From Streptomyces alanosinicus (GTDB lineage: Bacteria > Actinomycetota > Actinomycetes > Streptomycetales > Streptomycetaceae), in the NCBI RefSeq assembly GCF_014650595.1, contig NZ_BMVG01000002.1, forward strand, positions 434,001 to 498,000: 64,000 nt of DNA, given 5' to 3'. Below are positions 19,681-28,024 of the stretch, piece after piece. Below the pieces are notes generated by a model. That model searched no databases and was not told where the DNA came from. It saw nothing but the letters and a program-made list of their open reading frames with translations. Every line of letters starts with the position of its first letter. Positions within the stretch are counted from its first letter, which is position 1. Position numbers and translations under genes: made by a program.

Positions 19681-19840
19681 ACCGTCTGGCCGGAATGGTG
19701 GGTTCCGGGGTCGAACGGGAAGGGTTCACCAGTTCGAGGGATACCTGGGGGTATCGGGGTCGTCCGGTTACGGAGTGTGGTGTGTGGAGGTGGGTGAAAG
19801 TCGCCGGAAAAGCCCTGGCGGCGGCCCGTAGGCTGGATGC

Positions 19841-21151
19841 ATGACCACGACGGGGGAAGACCACGCCAGGGGCCTGACCGGCCCGTGGTGGTGGGCGAGG
19901 TGGCGTAGTGCGGTGCTCGACGGGAGTCTCGCGCTGCTGTCCGCGGTGGAGTGCGGCGCGGAGGGTATCGGGTTCGCCCGGGACGCGGGGATTCCGGTGT
20001 CGGTGGGGATCGTCTTCGGTCTGCTCGCCGGTTCGGTGCTGTTGGTGCGGCGGAAGTGGCCGATCGCCGTGGTTCTGGTCGCCATCGCGATCACGCCCGC
20101 GCAGATGGGGTTCTTGCTGAGCGTCGTCGGTCTGTACACCCTCGCGTCGTGTGAGCTGCCGCGGCGGATCATCGGGGCGTTGGCGGGCATGTCGCTGGTG
20201 GGTACGGCGGTGGTGACGTTCGTGCGGGTGCGGCAGGACATGGCGAGCGGGAACCTGACGCTCGGTGACTGGTTCGTGCCGTTCGCCGCGGTGACGACGG
20301 CGCTCGGGCTGACGGCTCCGCCGGTGCTGCTGGGGCTGTATGTGGGGGCGCGGCGGCGGTTGATGGAGAGTCTGCGGGAGCGGGCGGACTCGCTGGAGCG
20401 GGAGCTGCAGTTGCTCGCGGAGCGGGCCGAGGAGCGGGCCGAGTGGGCGCGTAACGAGGAGCGGACGCGGATCGCGCGGGAGATGCATGACGTTGTCGCG
20501 CATCGGGTGAGTCTGATGGTGGTGCATTCGGCGGCGTTGCAGGCGGTGGCCCGGAAGGATCCGGAGAAGGCGGTGCGCAATGCCGCTCTGGTGGGGGACA
20601 TGGGGCGGCAGGCGCTGACCGAGTTGCGGGAGATGCTCGGGGTTCTGCGGGCGGGTGAGGATGTGGGCCGGCGTGCTGCCGGGGTGCCGTTGGCGGCGGT
20701 GCGGGAGGCGGCTGCGGCCGCTGCGGCGGCGTCTTGGGTGGTGGTGGAGGACGGGCCCGGGCCGTGTCTGTCGGAGTTGGCTGAGCTGATCGGGCAGTCG
20801 GCGGCGGCGGGGATGGTCGTGGATCTGGCGGTGGAGGGGGAGGTGCGGTCGTATGCGGCTCGGGTGGAGCAGACGGCGTACCGGGTGGTGCAGGAGGCGT
20901 TGACGAACGTCCACAAGCATGCGGCGGGTGCGAAGACGCATGTGCGGTTGGCGCACCGGGTGTCGGAGATCGCGATGCAGGTGGAGAACGAGCCGCCGCC
21001 GGAGCCGGGTTCGGCGTCGGCGGGGTTGCCGTCGGGCGGGAACGGCTTGGTGGGGATGCGGGAGCGGGTCGTGGCGCTGGGTGGTGTGTTTGTGTCGGGG
21101 CCGACGGATGCGGGGGGTTTTCGGGTGTCGGCGGTGATTCCGGCGGCGTAG
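19841..21151 (+). CDS. Orphan sensor histidine kinase (HisKA_3 / DesK-NarX class)
   Basis: 436 residues. The N-terminal half has four to five membrane helices (GIVFGLLAGSVLLV, WPIAVVLVAIAITPAQ, IIGALAGMSLVGTAVV, WFVPFAAVTTALGLTAPPVLLGLYV), then a coiled-coil linker and the HisKA_3 phospho-acceptor ERTRIAREMHDVVAHRVSLMVVHS. The HATPase domain shows AYRVVQEALTNVHKHA (N box) and GGNGLVGMRERVVALGG (G box). These kinases normally pair with NarL-type regulators; none is adjacent. The signal is unknown. Its 3' end converges on the SUKH-3 gene. Confidence 0.93.
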   Translation: MTTTGEDHARGLTGPWWWARWRSAVLDGSLALLSAVECGAEGIGFARDAGIPVSVGIVFGLLAGSVLLVRRKWPIAVVLVAIAITPAQMGFLLSVVGLYTLASCELPRRIIGALAGMSLVGTAVVTFVRVRQDMASGNLTLGDWFVPFAAVTTALGLTAPPVLLGLYVGARRRLMESLRERADSLERELQLLAERAEERAEWARNEERTRIAREMHDVVAHRVSLMVVHSAALQAVARKDPEKAVRNAALVGDMGRQALTELREMLGVLRAGEDVGRRAAGVPLAAVREAAAAAAAASWVVVEDGPGPCLSELAELIGQSAAAGMVVDLAVEGEVRSYAARVEQTAYRVVQEALTNVHKHAAGAKTHVRLAHRVSEIAMQVENEPPPEPGSASAGLPSGGNGLVGMRERVVALGGVFVSGPTDAGGFRVSAVIPAA

Positions 21152-21200
21152 GGGCTGTGCGGTGGGGGTCGGCCGGCGGTGTGGGGTGGGTCGGTGGGGG

Positions 21201-21734
21201 TCAGCCGGCGGTGAGGCGTACGGGTTCGATGCCGGTGACGAGGGCGGCGAGGGCGTGGTCGATGTCGGGGCCGGCGTACCAGTCGCCGGTGTGGTCGAGG
21301 GTGTAGACGCGGCCTTCGCTGTCGATGGCGAGGACGGCGGCGGTGTCGGTCTCTTCGCCGAGGGGGCAGATCTCGGTGCCGAGGGCGCGGCCGAGGTCGC
21401 CGAGGGTGCGGGCGTGGTGGAGGCCGTGCAGGGGGTCGAGGTGGAGGGTGGCGGGGGCGATCTGGCGGCCGGGTCCGCTGGGGGTGATGGTCAGGCCGCC
21501 GAATTCGGCCCAGGCCTCGACGGCGGCGGGGAAGACGGTGTGCCGGTGTCCGGCGGGTGAGGTGTGTTCGCGCAGGGCGTCGGCCCAGATCTCGGCCTGC
21601 TTTATGTCCCAGCGTCCGGGTTGCCAGCCGGCGGCGCGCAGTGCGGCGTCGACGAGTACGGGGAAGCGGGCCGGGGTGGCCCCGTGCTCGTGGCGGGCGG
21701 CGGGCTTGGGGGTGGCGGCGTTGTCGGGGTGCAT
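21201..21734 (-). CDS. SUKH-3 domain protein (immunity-like)
   Basis: 177 residues matching the SUKH-3 family, part of the SMI1/KNR4 fold used as immunity proteins beside toxins. Recognisable points: FPVLVDAALRAAGWQPGRW at the N-terminus, FPAAVEAWAEFGGLTITPSGPG, and DSEGRVYTLDHTGDWYAGPDIDHALAAL. No signal peptide or membrane segment, so cytoplasmic. It follows the YwqJ-type deaminase on the same strand after 52 bp, the order expected for an enzyme with its partner or inhibitor. The stop codon lies in a 21-bp direct duplication (21161-21181 and 21193-21213). Confidence 0.78.
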   Translation of the reverse strand: MHPDNAATPKPAARHEHGATPARFPVLVDAALRAAGWQPGRWDIKQAEIWADALREHTSPAGHRHTVFPAAVEAWAEFGGLTITPSGPGRQIAPATLHLDPLHGLHHARTLGDLGRALGTEICPLGEETDTAAVLAIDSEGRVYTLDHTGDWYAGPDIDHALAALVTGIEPVRLTAG

Positions 21735-21786
21735 CTGCCCTTCGTTCGTCGTGCCGGCGGTGTCGTACTGGGGTGGACGGTGGTGG

Positions 21787-22302
21787 TCAGCCGTCGGTTG
21801 CCGTGGGGTCGACGACGCGGACGCCGAAGTGGGCGCTGAGGGCGGTGCAGGCGCGGCAGGGGGTGGCGAAGCTGCCGTGGAGGGGGTCGCCGTCCTCGCG
21901 TATGCGGCGGGCGGTGAGTTTGGCGTGTTTGAGGGCTTTGCGTGCTTCGCCGTTGGTCATGGGTTTTCGGGCGGCGCGTTTGCTGCGGGTGGCGTCGGCG
22001 GCGGTGATGTGCCGGGAGATGAGGATGGTTTCGGCGCAGCGGCCGGTGAAGCGGTCGCGTTGGGCGCTGGTGAGGGTGTCGAGGAAGTCCTGGACGAGGG
22101 GGTGCAGGGGTGGGGGCTGGTCGCCGCGGGCGGCGGTGCCGGTGAGGGTGGCGCCGCGGACGGAGAGGGCGGCGGCGACGGTGGGCAGGATGCCGTCGCG
22201 GCGGTGGCGCAGGGTGGGGGCGGGGGGTGCGTCGGTGCCGCTCCAGCCGATGCGGGGGTCGCCGGCCCGCACGTCGGTACCTCCGGTTCGCAAGGTATTC
22301 AT
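21787..22302 (-). CDS. YwqJ-related nucleic acid/nucleotide deaminase
   Basis: 171 residues. Zinc-deaminase residues are clear: C89-A-E91 (RCAETILIS) and P148-C149-R-A-C152 (TPCRACTALSAHFGV), the C/H-x-E and PCxxC motifs of the cytidine-deaminase fold, with spacing and flanks of the YwqJ type known mainly as polymorphic-toxin tips. There is no secretion or trafficking domain, so this one probably acts inside the cell. ATG at 22302 follows GGGGAGGGG; longer frames leftward on this strand are artefacts. SUKH-3 follows in the same direction. Substrate unknown. Confidence 0.8.
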   Translation of the reverse strand: MNTLRTGGTDVRAGDPRIGWSGTDAPPAPTLRHRRDGILPTVAAALSVRGATLTGTAARGDQPPPLHPLVQDFLDTLTSAQRDRFTGRCAETILISRHITAADATRSKRAARKPMTNGEARKALKHAKLTARRIREDGDPLHGSFATPCRACTALSAHFGVRVVDPTATDG

Positions 22303-22566
22303 GATCGTTTTCCCCTCCCCTGGCATCCCCTCGAAGGACACAGGGTGCCAAATGCCGTGGCCGGTGCGGAAGCTGGGGCGGCGCGACACGCCCGGGCAGG
22401 GGCGGGTCGTCACGGTGGGGTGACGGCTGGTGACGGAAGCGGAGGGGTGGTTTCCGCGCGGATGCGGTGGGCCGGTGACCGGCGTTCGTGTACCGCATAG
22501 GCTGTCGCCATCCGCGATCGACACCGCCGATTGAGGCCTAACAGAACGCCGCAGGGGGCTACCGCC
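22303..22566. promoter_or_regulatory. Divergent promoter region of the SUKH/deaminase island
   Basis: 264 bp between the deaminase gene (leftward) and the WHH-SUKH gene (rightward). It must hold both promoters. No repeat or confident -10/-35 pair was identified. Confidence 0.4.
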
Positions 22567-23577
22567 ATGACGACAGGTCGGCTCGGGCAGCAAGCCGCGC
22601 CGCCGAACGCGGCCTACGCCGGGCAGGTCGTGCACTTCCCGGATCCGGTCCGGGCGGCACGTCACCCGAGAGGAGTACGGGTCGATGAGCGTGGTTACCC
22701 GGATTTCGCTCCGTACGCGCGCGTGGCGGTGGAGATCGCCGAGCCGCCGGACGGTTTCGGCGTCGACGAGTTGCGGCTGACGGACTATGTGTCGGCGAAC
22801 GCGGCGCTGGCTGCGGAGCGGCATGAGCTGTGGGACACGGTGCCGGATGTGGCGACGCCGCACGGCTGGACGTGGCATCACGTGGTGGGCACGCGTCGGC
22901 TGGAGCTGGTTCCGGTCGAGGTGAAGGCGTTGCTGCGGCATCACGGCGGGGTGGCGACGGCGCCGGTCGAGCACGGCAAGCGTGGGACGCGGCCGTTGCA
23001 GGAGACGCGGCCGGCGCACTTCGGGCTGCCGAAGTCGGGTGTGGCGGTGACGGAGGCGCAGGTGCAGGGGGTCGAGGAGGATCTCGGCTTCCGTCTTCCG
23101 GGCGCGTACCGCTCGTTCCTGAAGGCGGCGGGTGGTTGTGCGCCGGTGGGTGCGGCGCTGGACGCCGAGCTGGGTCTGCTGGTGGACCAGCCGTTCTTCA
23201 CGGTGCGCGAGGAGGCGGCCGTGAACGACCTGGTGTATGTCAACAAGTGTCTGCGGGACCACCTGACGAAGGACTACCTCGGGGTCTCGTTCGTGCAGGG
23301 TGGTCTGCTCGCGGTGAAGGTGAAGGGCGAGCGGCCCGGTTCGGTGTGGTTCTGCGCGTACGACGACGTGCGCGATGTGGATCCTTCGTGGTCGCCGGCG
23401 GAGCGGGTGGAGCGTCTGCTGCTGCCGTGCGGTGATGACTTCGATGCCTTTCTGTCGCGGCTGGCGGGCAATCCGCCGGAGTTGGAGACGGTGGCGAATC
23501 TGATGGTCGACGGTGGTTTCGCCCGTGTCGTCGCCGTGTCGGCCGGCTCGGCGTCCGCCGGCCCGGTGGGGGAGTGA
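22567..23577 (+). CDS. SMI1/KNR4 (SUKH-1) protein fused to a degenerate WHH/HNH nuclease-like domain
   Basis: 336 residues. Residues about 30-130 follow the Endo VII/HNH toxin pattern with the WHH motif: GVRVDERGYPDFAPYA, then HGWTWHHVVGTRRLELVPVEVKALLRHHGG. H104 and H105 are kept, but the His normally seen in the following lVP-x-x-lH helix is K120, so catalysis is doubtful. Residues about 140-336 form a SUKH-1 domain (GVEEDLGFRLPGAYRSFLKAAGG, DDFDAFLSRL). Toxin-like and immunity-like parts in one chain are unusual. ATG at 22567 with AGGGGG upstream. Followed after 9 bp by the SUKH-4 gene, so the two form an operon. Confidence 0.72.
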   Translation: MTTGRLGQQAAPPNAAYAGQVVHFPDPVRAARHPRGVRVDERGYPDFAPYARVAVEIAEPPDGFGVDELRLTDYVSANAALAAERHELWDTVPDVATPHGWTWHHVVGTRRLELVPVEVKALLRHHGGVATAPVEHGKRGTRPLQETRPAHFGLPKSGVAVTEAQVQGVEEDLGFRLPGAYRSFLKAAGGCAPVGAALDAELGLLVDQPFFTVREEAAVNDLVYVNKCLRDHLTKDYLGVSFVQGGLLAVKVKGERPGSVWFCAYDDVRDVDPSWSPAERVERLLLPCGDDFDAFLSRLAGNPPELETVANLMVDGGFARVVAVSAGSASAGPVGE

Positions 23578-23586
23578 GCTGCAGCG

Positions 23587-26565
23587 ATGGTGACTTACGC
23601 GCAGGCGCAGGAGCGCGCCGAGGAGTGGATCAACGGTGACGTGCCCGCGTACCAGCATCGTGAGGTGCGGGTGCGGGAGTTCGAGCTGGGTTTCGTGGTG
23701 TGGGGCGAGGACCGGGCGGAGGGGCCGCGTTCGGACGCGGGCGCGCAGCGGCTGGTGATCGCCCGGGACAGTGGTGAGGCGACGCTGTGGCCGGGTCTGC
23801 CGGTGGGTGAGGTGATCCGCCGGTACGAGGAGGAGTACGGCCGTGCCGAGGGGGCGCAGGGCGCGGCTCCGGCGCCGGCGGCTGCCCGGATGGATCTCAA
23901 TCAGACGTCGTTCCTGCTGACTCCTCCGGAGTGGCTGCAGGAGGCGGCGGACAAGCTGGGCATCGGGGGAGAGCGGCGGCCGGAGCCGGAGGGCGGGGGC
24001 GGTCGTGCGGGTGCTGGTGCCGGTGCGGGTGCTTCGGGTGTGGCTTCCGGTGCTGATGCGGGCGCCGGTGTTGGTGCTGGGGCGTCCGGGGTATCGGGGG
24101 CGTCCGGGGTGTCTGGTGGGGCGCAGGGCGGGTCGGGTGCGCCGGGCGCGTTCGGTGTGCCCGGGGCGCCTGCTCCCGGGAATGCGCCGTCCGCGGATGT
24201 GCCCGTGGGCGCGACGCCCTGGTCCGGTACCGACACGAACGCGGACCCGGGCGAGGACGACCGTTCCGTGCCGTTGCCCGCGACCGTGTTCGCGCCGCCG
24301 CTGAGCGATGCCGACGGTCCGGCTCCGCGGCCGCCGACGAGTGTGCCGGACGCGAAGACGGCGTTGATGTCGGGGGGCAGTCAGCTGCCGGCGACGGCGG
24401 TCGCGCCGGCGCTCGATCCGGCGAACGCGCCGGGAGCGCCTCATGCTGCGCACGCGCCGGGTGGGTCTGGTGTGCCCGGGGCGCCCGCTGTTCCTGGTGC
24501 GCCGGGCGTTCCGCAGGGCAGTACGCCCCCTCCGTCGCCCGGCACGCCGCCGTACGGCTACCCGGAGCCGCCGGCGTCTCCCGGTACGCCTCCGCCGGGC
24601 GTGCACGTGTACCCGCCGGCGCCCGGCACTCCGGTCCCGCCCCCTGCCGCTCCCGGCGCGCCGGGCGTCCCGCCGGGCAGTACGCCTCCTCCGTACGGCT
24701 ACCCGCAGGGGCCTGGCGCGCCGCAGGGCAGCACGCCTCCTCCGTACGGCTACCCGCAGGCGCCGGACGGTACGGCGGGTGCGCCGCAGTCTCCGGCGGA
24801 CACGGGTGCGTCTGCGCGGCATCTCGCGCCGAACGCCGGTGACATCGCGGACGCCGCGACCAGCAAGGCGGCGCCGCTGCCGAAGAAGGCGCGCGGTGGC
24901 GTGGGTACGCCGCCTCCGCCGCCGGGTGTCCCTGGCGCGCCGGGCGCGCGCCCGGGGAGCGCGCCGATGCCCCCCGAGCCGGGTGCGTCCAGCGGTCCGT
25001 ACGTGCCGACGCAGCTGGTGTCGGCGCTCGGCCCGGAGGGGCCCGGCGCTGCGGGCGCGCCGGCCGGTCCGGGTGGTGCGGAAGGGGCGCAGGCGCCGGG
25101 TGCGCCCCATGCTCCGGGTACCCCCACTCCGCCTCCCGCGCCTGCGGGCAATGTGCATCACGCGGCCACGATGCTGGCCGACCCCAGCCAGCTGGGCGGG
25201 GGCGCTCAGCAGCCGCCGGGCGCCCCGGGCATGCCGCCTCCGCCCGGCGCTCCCATGGCCCCGGGCGCCCCGGGCATGCCACCCGTGCCTGGCGCACCAC
25301 AGCCTCCGGGCGCTCCCGTCGGTCCCGGTGCGCCTGGCGCCCCGGGCGCTCCAGGGGGCGGGCGCGGGGCCGTGCACCACGCGGAGACCATGCTGGCCGC
25401 GCCCCCCGTGGCCGGTCCCGGCGCACCTCCGCCCCCGCCGCCCGCCCCCGGCGCTCCCATGGCTCCGGGCGCCCCGGGCATGCCGCCCGGCGGCCCGGGC
25501 GCACCGCAGTCGATGCCGCCGGGTGCGATGCCTCCGCCGGGCGCGCCCATGCCGGGGCAGCCGGCCGCGTACGGGTATCCGCAGCAGGGGCAGCCGACGG
25601 TCGGTCCGGGGTATCAGGCCGTGCTGCGCTACCGCGCTCAGGACGGTTCGGAGCAGCAGCTGATCCGGCGTTCGGCGCCGGGTATGCCGCATCCGGAGTG
25701 GCAGATCTTCCATGAGCTGCGGACGATGAACGTGCCGGCGGACCAGGTGCTGGAGCTGCACACGGAGCTGGAGTCGTGCGCGCTGCCGGGTGCCTACTGC
25801 GCGCGGATGATCCGGGAGCAGTGGCCGCAGGCGCGGATCACGAACATCGCGCCGTACGGCACGGACCACGCGAGCCGACAGCAGGGTATGCAGCAACTGC
25901 TGGCGCACCAGGGTGAGTTGCACCAGGTGGCGGACGGGCCCGCGCGGCTCGCGCCGGTGCGGGCGCCGCTGGCGCCGGTGCAGGCCGTGCCGCCGGTCCC
26001 GCCGGAGGGCATCGCGCAGGAGCTGGCGGCGGCGTTCGGGCCGGGTATCTTCCGGTTCGACCAGCAGGCGGTGTCGCGGCAGGGTGTGCCGCCGATCGTG
26101 GCGCACACGCTGGTCGTGGCCGGTCTGCCGGTGGATATGGGCCCGTTCTTCTGGGCGCAGGCTCAGCCGGGCCGTCCCGTGCCGACGCTGGCGGAGCTGG
26201 CGGCCGAGCGCGCGGTGCAGCCTGCGTCGGACGCGGGTTCGTACCTCGTCATGGGCACCGACTTCGGCAGGGCGATCTGTGTGCAGTACGGGACGGCGAA
26301 CATCGTGGCCGTGCCCGTGGAGGCGGGGCCGGGCGGGGCGCCGGTGCCGCCGCAGTTCGTGAACACCGGGCTGCCCGAGTTCGCGCGGTGCCTGGCGTTG
26401 CTGGGCCGGATGTGGCGCCTGAGGTTCGGGCTGAACCAGGAGCAGGCGGGGCGCTGGACCGTCGACTTCCAGGCGCAGCTGGCCGCCCTGGACCCGGCGG
26501 CGCTCGGCTCCCCGGAGAGCTGGTGGTCGGTGCTGCTGGAGCAGATGTGGGACGGGCTCTTGTAG
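23587..26565 (+). CDS. Large SUKH-4 protein with deaminase-like segment and long Pro/Gly/Ala linker
   Basis: 992 residues in three parts. (1) Residues 1-130: globular, MVTYAQAQERAEEWINGDVPAYQ, resembling an Imm/YrhB-type domain. (2) About 130-680: a Pro/Gly/Ala/Thr linker with PPYGYPQ repeats and eight Thr-centred short motifs. (3) About 680-992: YQAVLRYRAQDGSEQQLIRRS, then HTELESCALPGAYCARMI (H725, E727, C731, C738), like the zinc site of XOO_2897-type deaminases, then a SUKH-4 domain (YLVMGTDFGRAICVQYGTANIVAV, FVNTGLPEFARCLALLGRMW). No signal peptide or membrane helix. A strong terminator follows. The deaminase call is tentative, SUKH-4 firmer. Confidence 0.7.
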   Translation: MVTYAQAQERAEEWINGDVPAYQHREVRVREFELGFVVWGEDRAEGPRSDAGAQRLVIARDSGEATLWPGLPVGEVIRRYEEEYGRAEGAQGAAPAPAAARMDLNQTSFLLTPPEWLQEAADKLGIGGERRPEPEGGGGRAGAGAGAGASGVASGADAGAGVGAGASGVSGASGVSGGAQGGSGAPGAFGVPGAPAPGNAPSADVPVGATPWSGTDTNADPGEDDRSVPLPATVFAPPLSDADGPAPRPPTSVPDAKTALMSGGSQLPATAVAPALDPANAPGAPHAAHAPGGSGVPGAPAVPGAPGVPQGSTPPPSPGTPPYGYPEPPASPGTPPPGVHVYPPAPGTPVPPPAAPGAPGVPPGSTPPPYGYPQGPGAPQGSTPPPYGYPQAPDGTAGAPQSPADTGASARHLAPNAGDIADAATSKAAPLPKKARGGVGTPPPPPGVPGAPGARPGSAPMPPEPGASSGPYVPTQLVSALGPEGPGAAGAPAGPGGAEGAQAPGAPHAPGTPTPPPAPAGNVHHAATMLADPSQLGGGAQQPPGAPGMPPPPGAPMAPGAPGMPPVPGAPQPPGAPVGPGAPGAPGAPGGGRGAVHHAETMLAAPPVAGPGAPPPPPPAPGAPMAPGAPGMPPGGPGAPQSMPPGAMPPPGAPMPGQPAAYGYPQQGQPTVGPGYQAVLRYRAQDGSEQQLIRRSAPGMPHPEWQIFHELRTMNVPADQVLELHTELESCALPGAYCARMIREQWPQARITNIAPYGTDHASRQQGMQQLLAHQGELHQVADGPARLAPVRAPLAPVQAVPPVPPEGIAQELAAAFGPGIFRFDQQAVSRQGVPPIVAHTLVVAGLPVDMGPFFWAQAQPGRPVPTLAELAAERAVQPASDAGSYLVMGTDFGRAICVQYGTANIVAVPVEAGPGGAPVPPQFVNTGLPEFARCLALLGRMWRLRFGLNQEQAGRWTVDFQAQLAALDPAALGSPESWWSVLLEQMWDGLL

Positions 26566-26581
26566 GAGCACCACCCGGATG

Positions 26582-26629
26582 CCGGCCCATCGTGTCCTCC
26601 ACGCACGCGTGAGGGACACGATGGGCCGG
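26582..26629 (+). terminator. Terminator of the SUKH/deaminase island
   Basis: Perfect 16-bp stem, CCGGCCCATCGTGTCC (26582-26597) with GGACACGATGGGCCGG (26614-26629), 16-base loop. Begins 17 bp after the SUKH-4 stop. Confidence 0.85.
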
Positions 26630-26871
26630 TGTCGTTTCCGGCGCCTTTCGTGGGAGCGATGAGCCGGGGCGGCACCCGTTCGCAGTACGGTCGTCACCCT
26701 TGAGGAGGAAGAGAGCACTTCGGTCCGCCCCAGGTCACAGCAAGCGGGAACTGCGAGATAGCGCGCGTGACGTGGCTGCGGAGTGTCGCGTTATGAACAC
26801 TTACGTCCGATCCATCAAGATGTGCGCGAAATCGTCCTGTCGTGTATGTCCGGTGGAGAGGAGTTCCCAGG

Positions 26872-27759
26872 GTGAGCAGCGCATCGATGTCGCCCAACGG
26901 CTTCGTGACCGTCCGGGGGCGCGGCTACCGTCCCGATCAGGTCGACGCCTCCTTGGAGGCGTTGTCGTACGACCGTGACGCCGCGTGGGAGCGCGCCGCG
27001 CGGCTGACCGTGCTCGCCAAGGACATGGAGGCGGAGGCCGCGCGGTTGCGCGAGGCCGTCGCCCAGCTGCCGCCGCAGGAGTACGAGGCGCTCGGGGAGC
27101 GTGCGCGGGATCTGTTCTCGCTCGTGCTGGAGGAGGCGGCGGACCTTCGCGAGCGCACCCGGCGTGAAGCGCATGAGCAGGTCGCGCAGGCCGAAGCGGA
27201 CACTGCCGACGCGCGCCGGGAGGCGCAGGAAGCGGCGGACGCGCTCCGCGCGGAAGCCGACGAACACGCCTGCCAGCGGCTCCTCGCCGCGCGCGCCGAA
27301 GCCGAGGAACTCCGCGTCGGCGCCCGGCGTGACGTGAAGGAAGAGCGCGGCGCGGCGCTCGCCGCGTTGCGCGAGGTACGGCAGCGCACCACCGCCATGC
27401 TCACCGAGCAGTCCCGGGAGCACGCCCAGCAGTGGGCCGAGGCCGAACGCGAGGAAGCCGAGCGGATCGCCGCGCTGGAGGCCCGGAACGCCGAACGGGC
27501 GAGCCTGGCCGAGGCCGCGCTGACCGCCGCAAAGCGGGCCCTCGGCGAGGCCGAGGAGTTCGCGCAGCGCAGCGAGGAGGAGGCACGCACGCGTGCCGCC
27601 GAGATCGTCGCCGACGCGCGCGTACGCGAGGAACGCATCGCCGGGGAGACGGAACAGGTGCTGCGCGAGCACGGCGAGACCTGGGACCACGTGCAGGCGC
27701 ACATGGACCACGTCCGCAGCCGCCTGATCACGCTGACGGGCAGAGCGGCCCTGGACTAG
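26872..27759 (+). CDS. Long coiled-coil protein (annotated in streptomycetes as cellulose-binding-like)
   Basis: 295 residues. A short N-terminal segment, SPNGFVTVRGRGYRPDQVDASLEAL, resembles the DivIVA-type membrane-targeting start. The rest is continuous Ala/Glu/Arg-rich heptad sequence predicted as a long parallel coiled coil, with no membrane segment. Homologues carry the historical name cellulose-binding protein, but nothing here shows carbohydrate binding; a cytoskeletal or polar-scaffold role fits better, by analogy. GTG at 26872 is chosen because GGAGAGGAG lies 8 bases before it. Confidence 0.8.
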   Translation: MSSASMSPNGFVTVRGRGYRPDQVDASLEALSYDRDAAWERAARLTVLAKDMEAEAARLREAVAQLPPQEYEALGERARDLFSLVLEEAADLRERTRREAHEQVAQAEADTADARREAQEAADALRAEADEHACQRLLAARAEAEELRVGARRDVKEERGAALAALREVRQRTTAMLTEQSREHAQQWAEAEREEAERIAALEARNAERASLAEAALTAAKRALGEAEEFAQRSEEEARTRAAEIVADARVREERIAGETEQVLREHGETWDHVQAHMDHVRSRLITLTGRAALD

Positions 27760-28024
27760 CGCCAGCCACTGGCTGGCCGCTCCCCGGTTCGCCGACCGCC
27801 CCCGCTGGGCGCCCGCACGCCCGCGCGCCCAGCGCCTGCACGCCGCGCACCGGGCGCCCGCGCGCCCAGCGCCCGCGCCTGCCGACGCGCTCCCCTCCTC
27901 GGCGCCTGCTCCCCGCACCGCGCCTGCCCGCGCGCTCCGCACCCCGGTGCGCGGCAGCCCCCGCCCGGAGCCCCGCGCACCCCACGTACGCCCCGCGCCC
28001 GCGCTCCCGTGCCTCGCGCCCCCT
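27760..28024. other. GC-extreme intergenic stretch without a gene
   Basis: 265 bp of almost pure GC low-complexity sequence (recurring GCGCCCGCGC-like words) between convergent genes. No convincing hairpin-plus-T-tract terminator and no credible reading frame were found. Confidence 0.5.

Noticed and set aside
21787..26718. A very long minus-strand open frame (over 1600 codons) through the SUKH island
   Set aside because: Antisense artefact of high GC3: only its last 171 codons (from 22302) form a real protein. The rest is Arg/Pro/His low-complexity opposite well-supported plus-strand genes.
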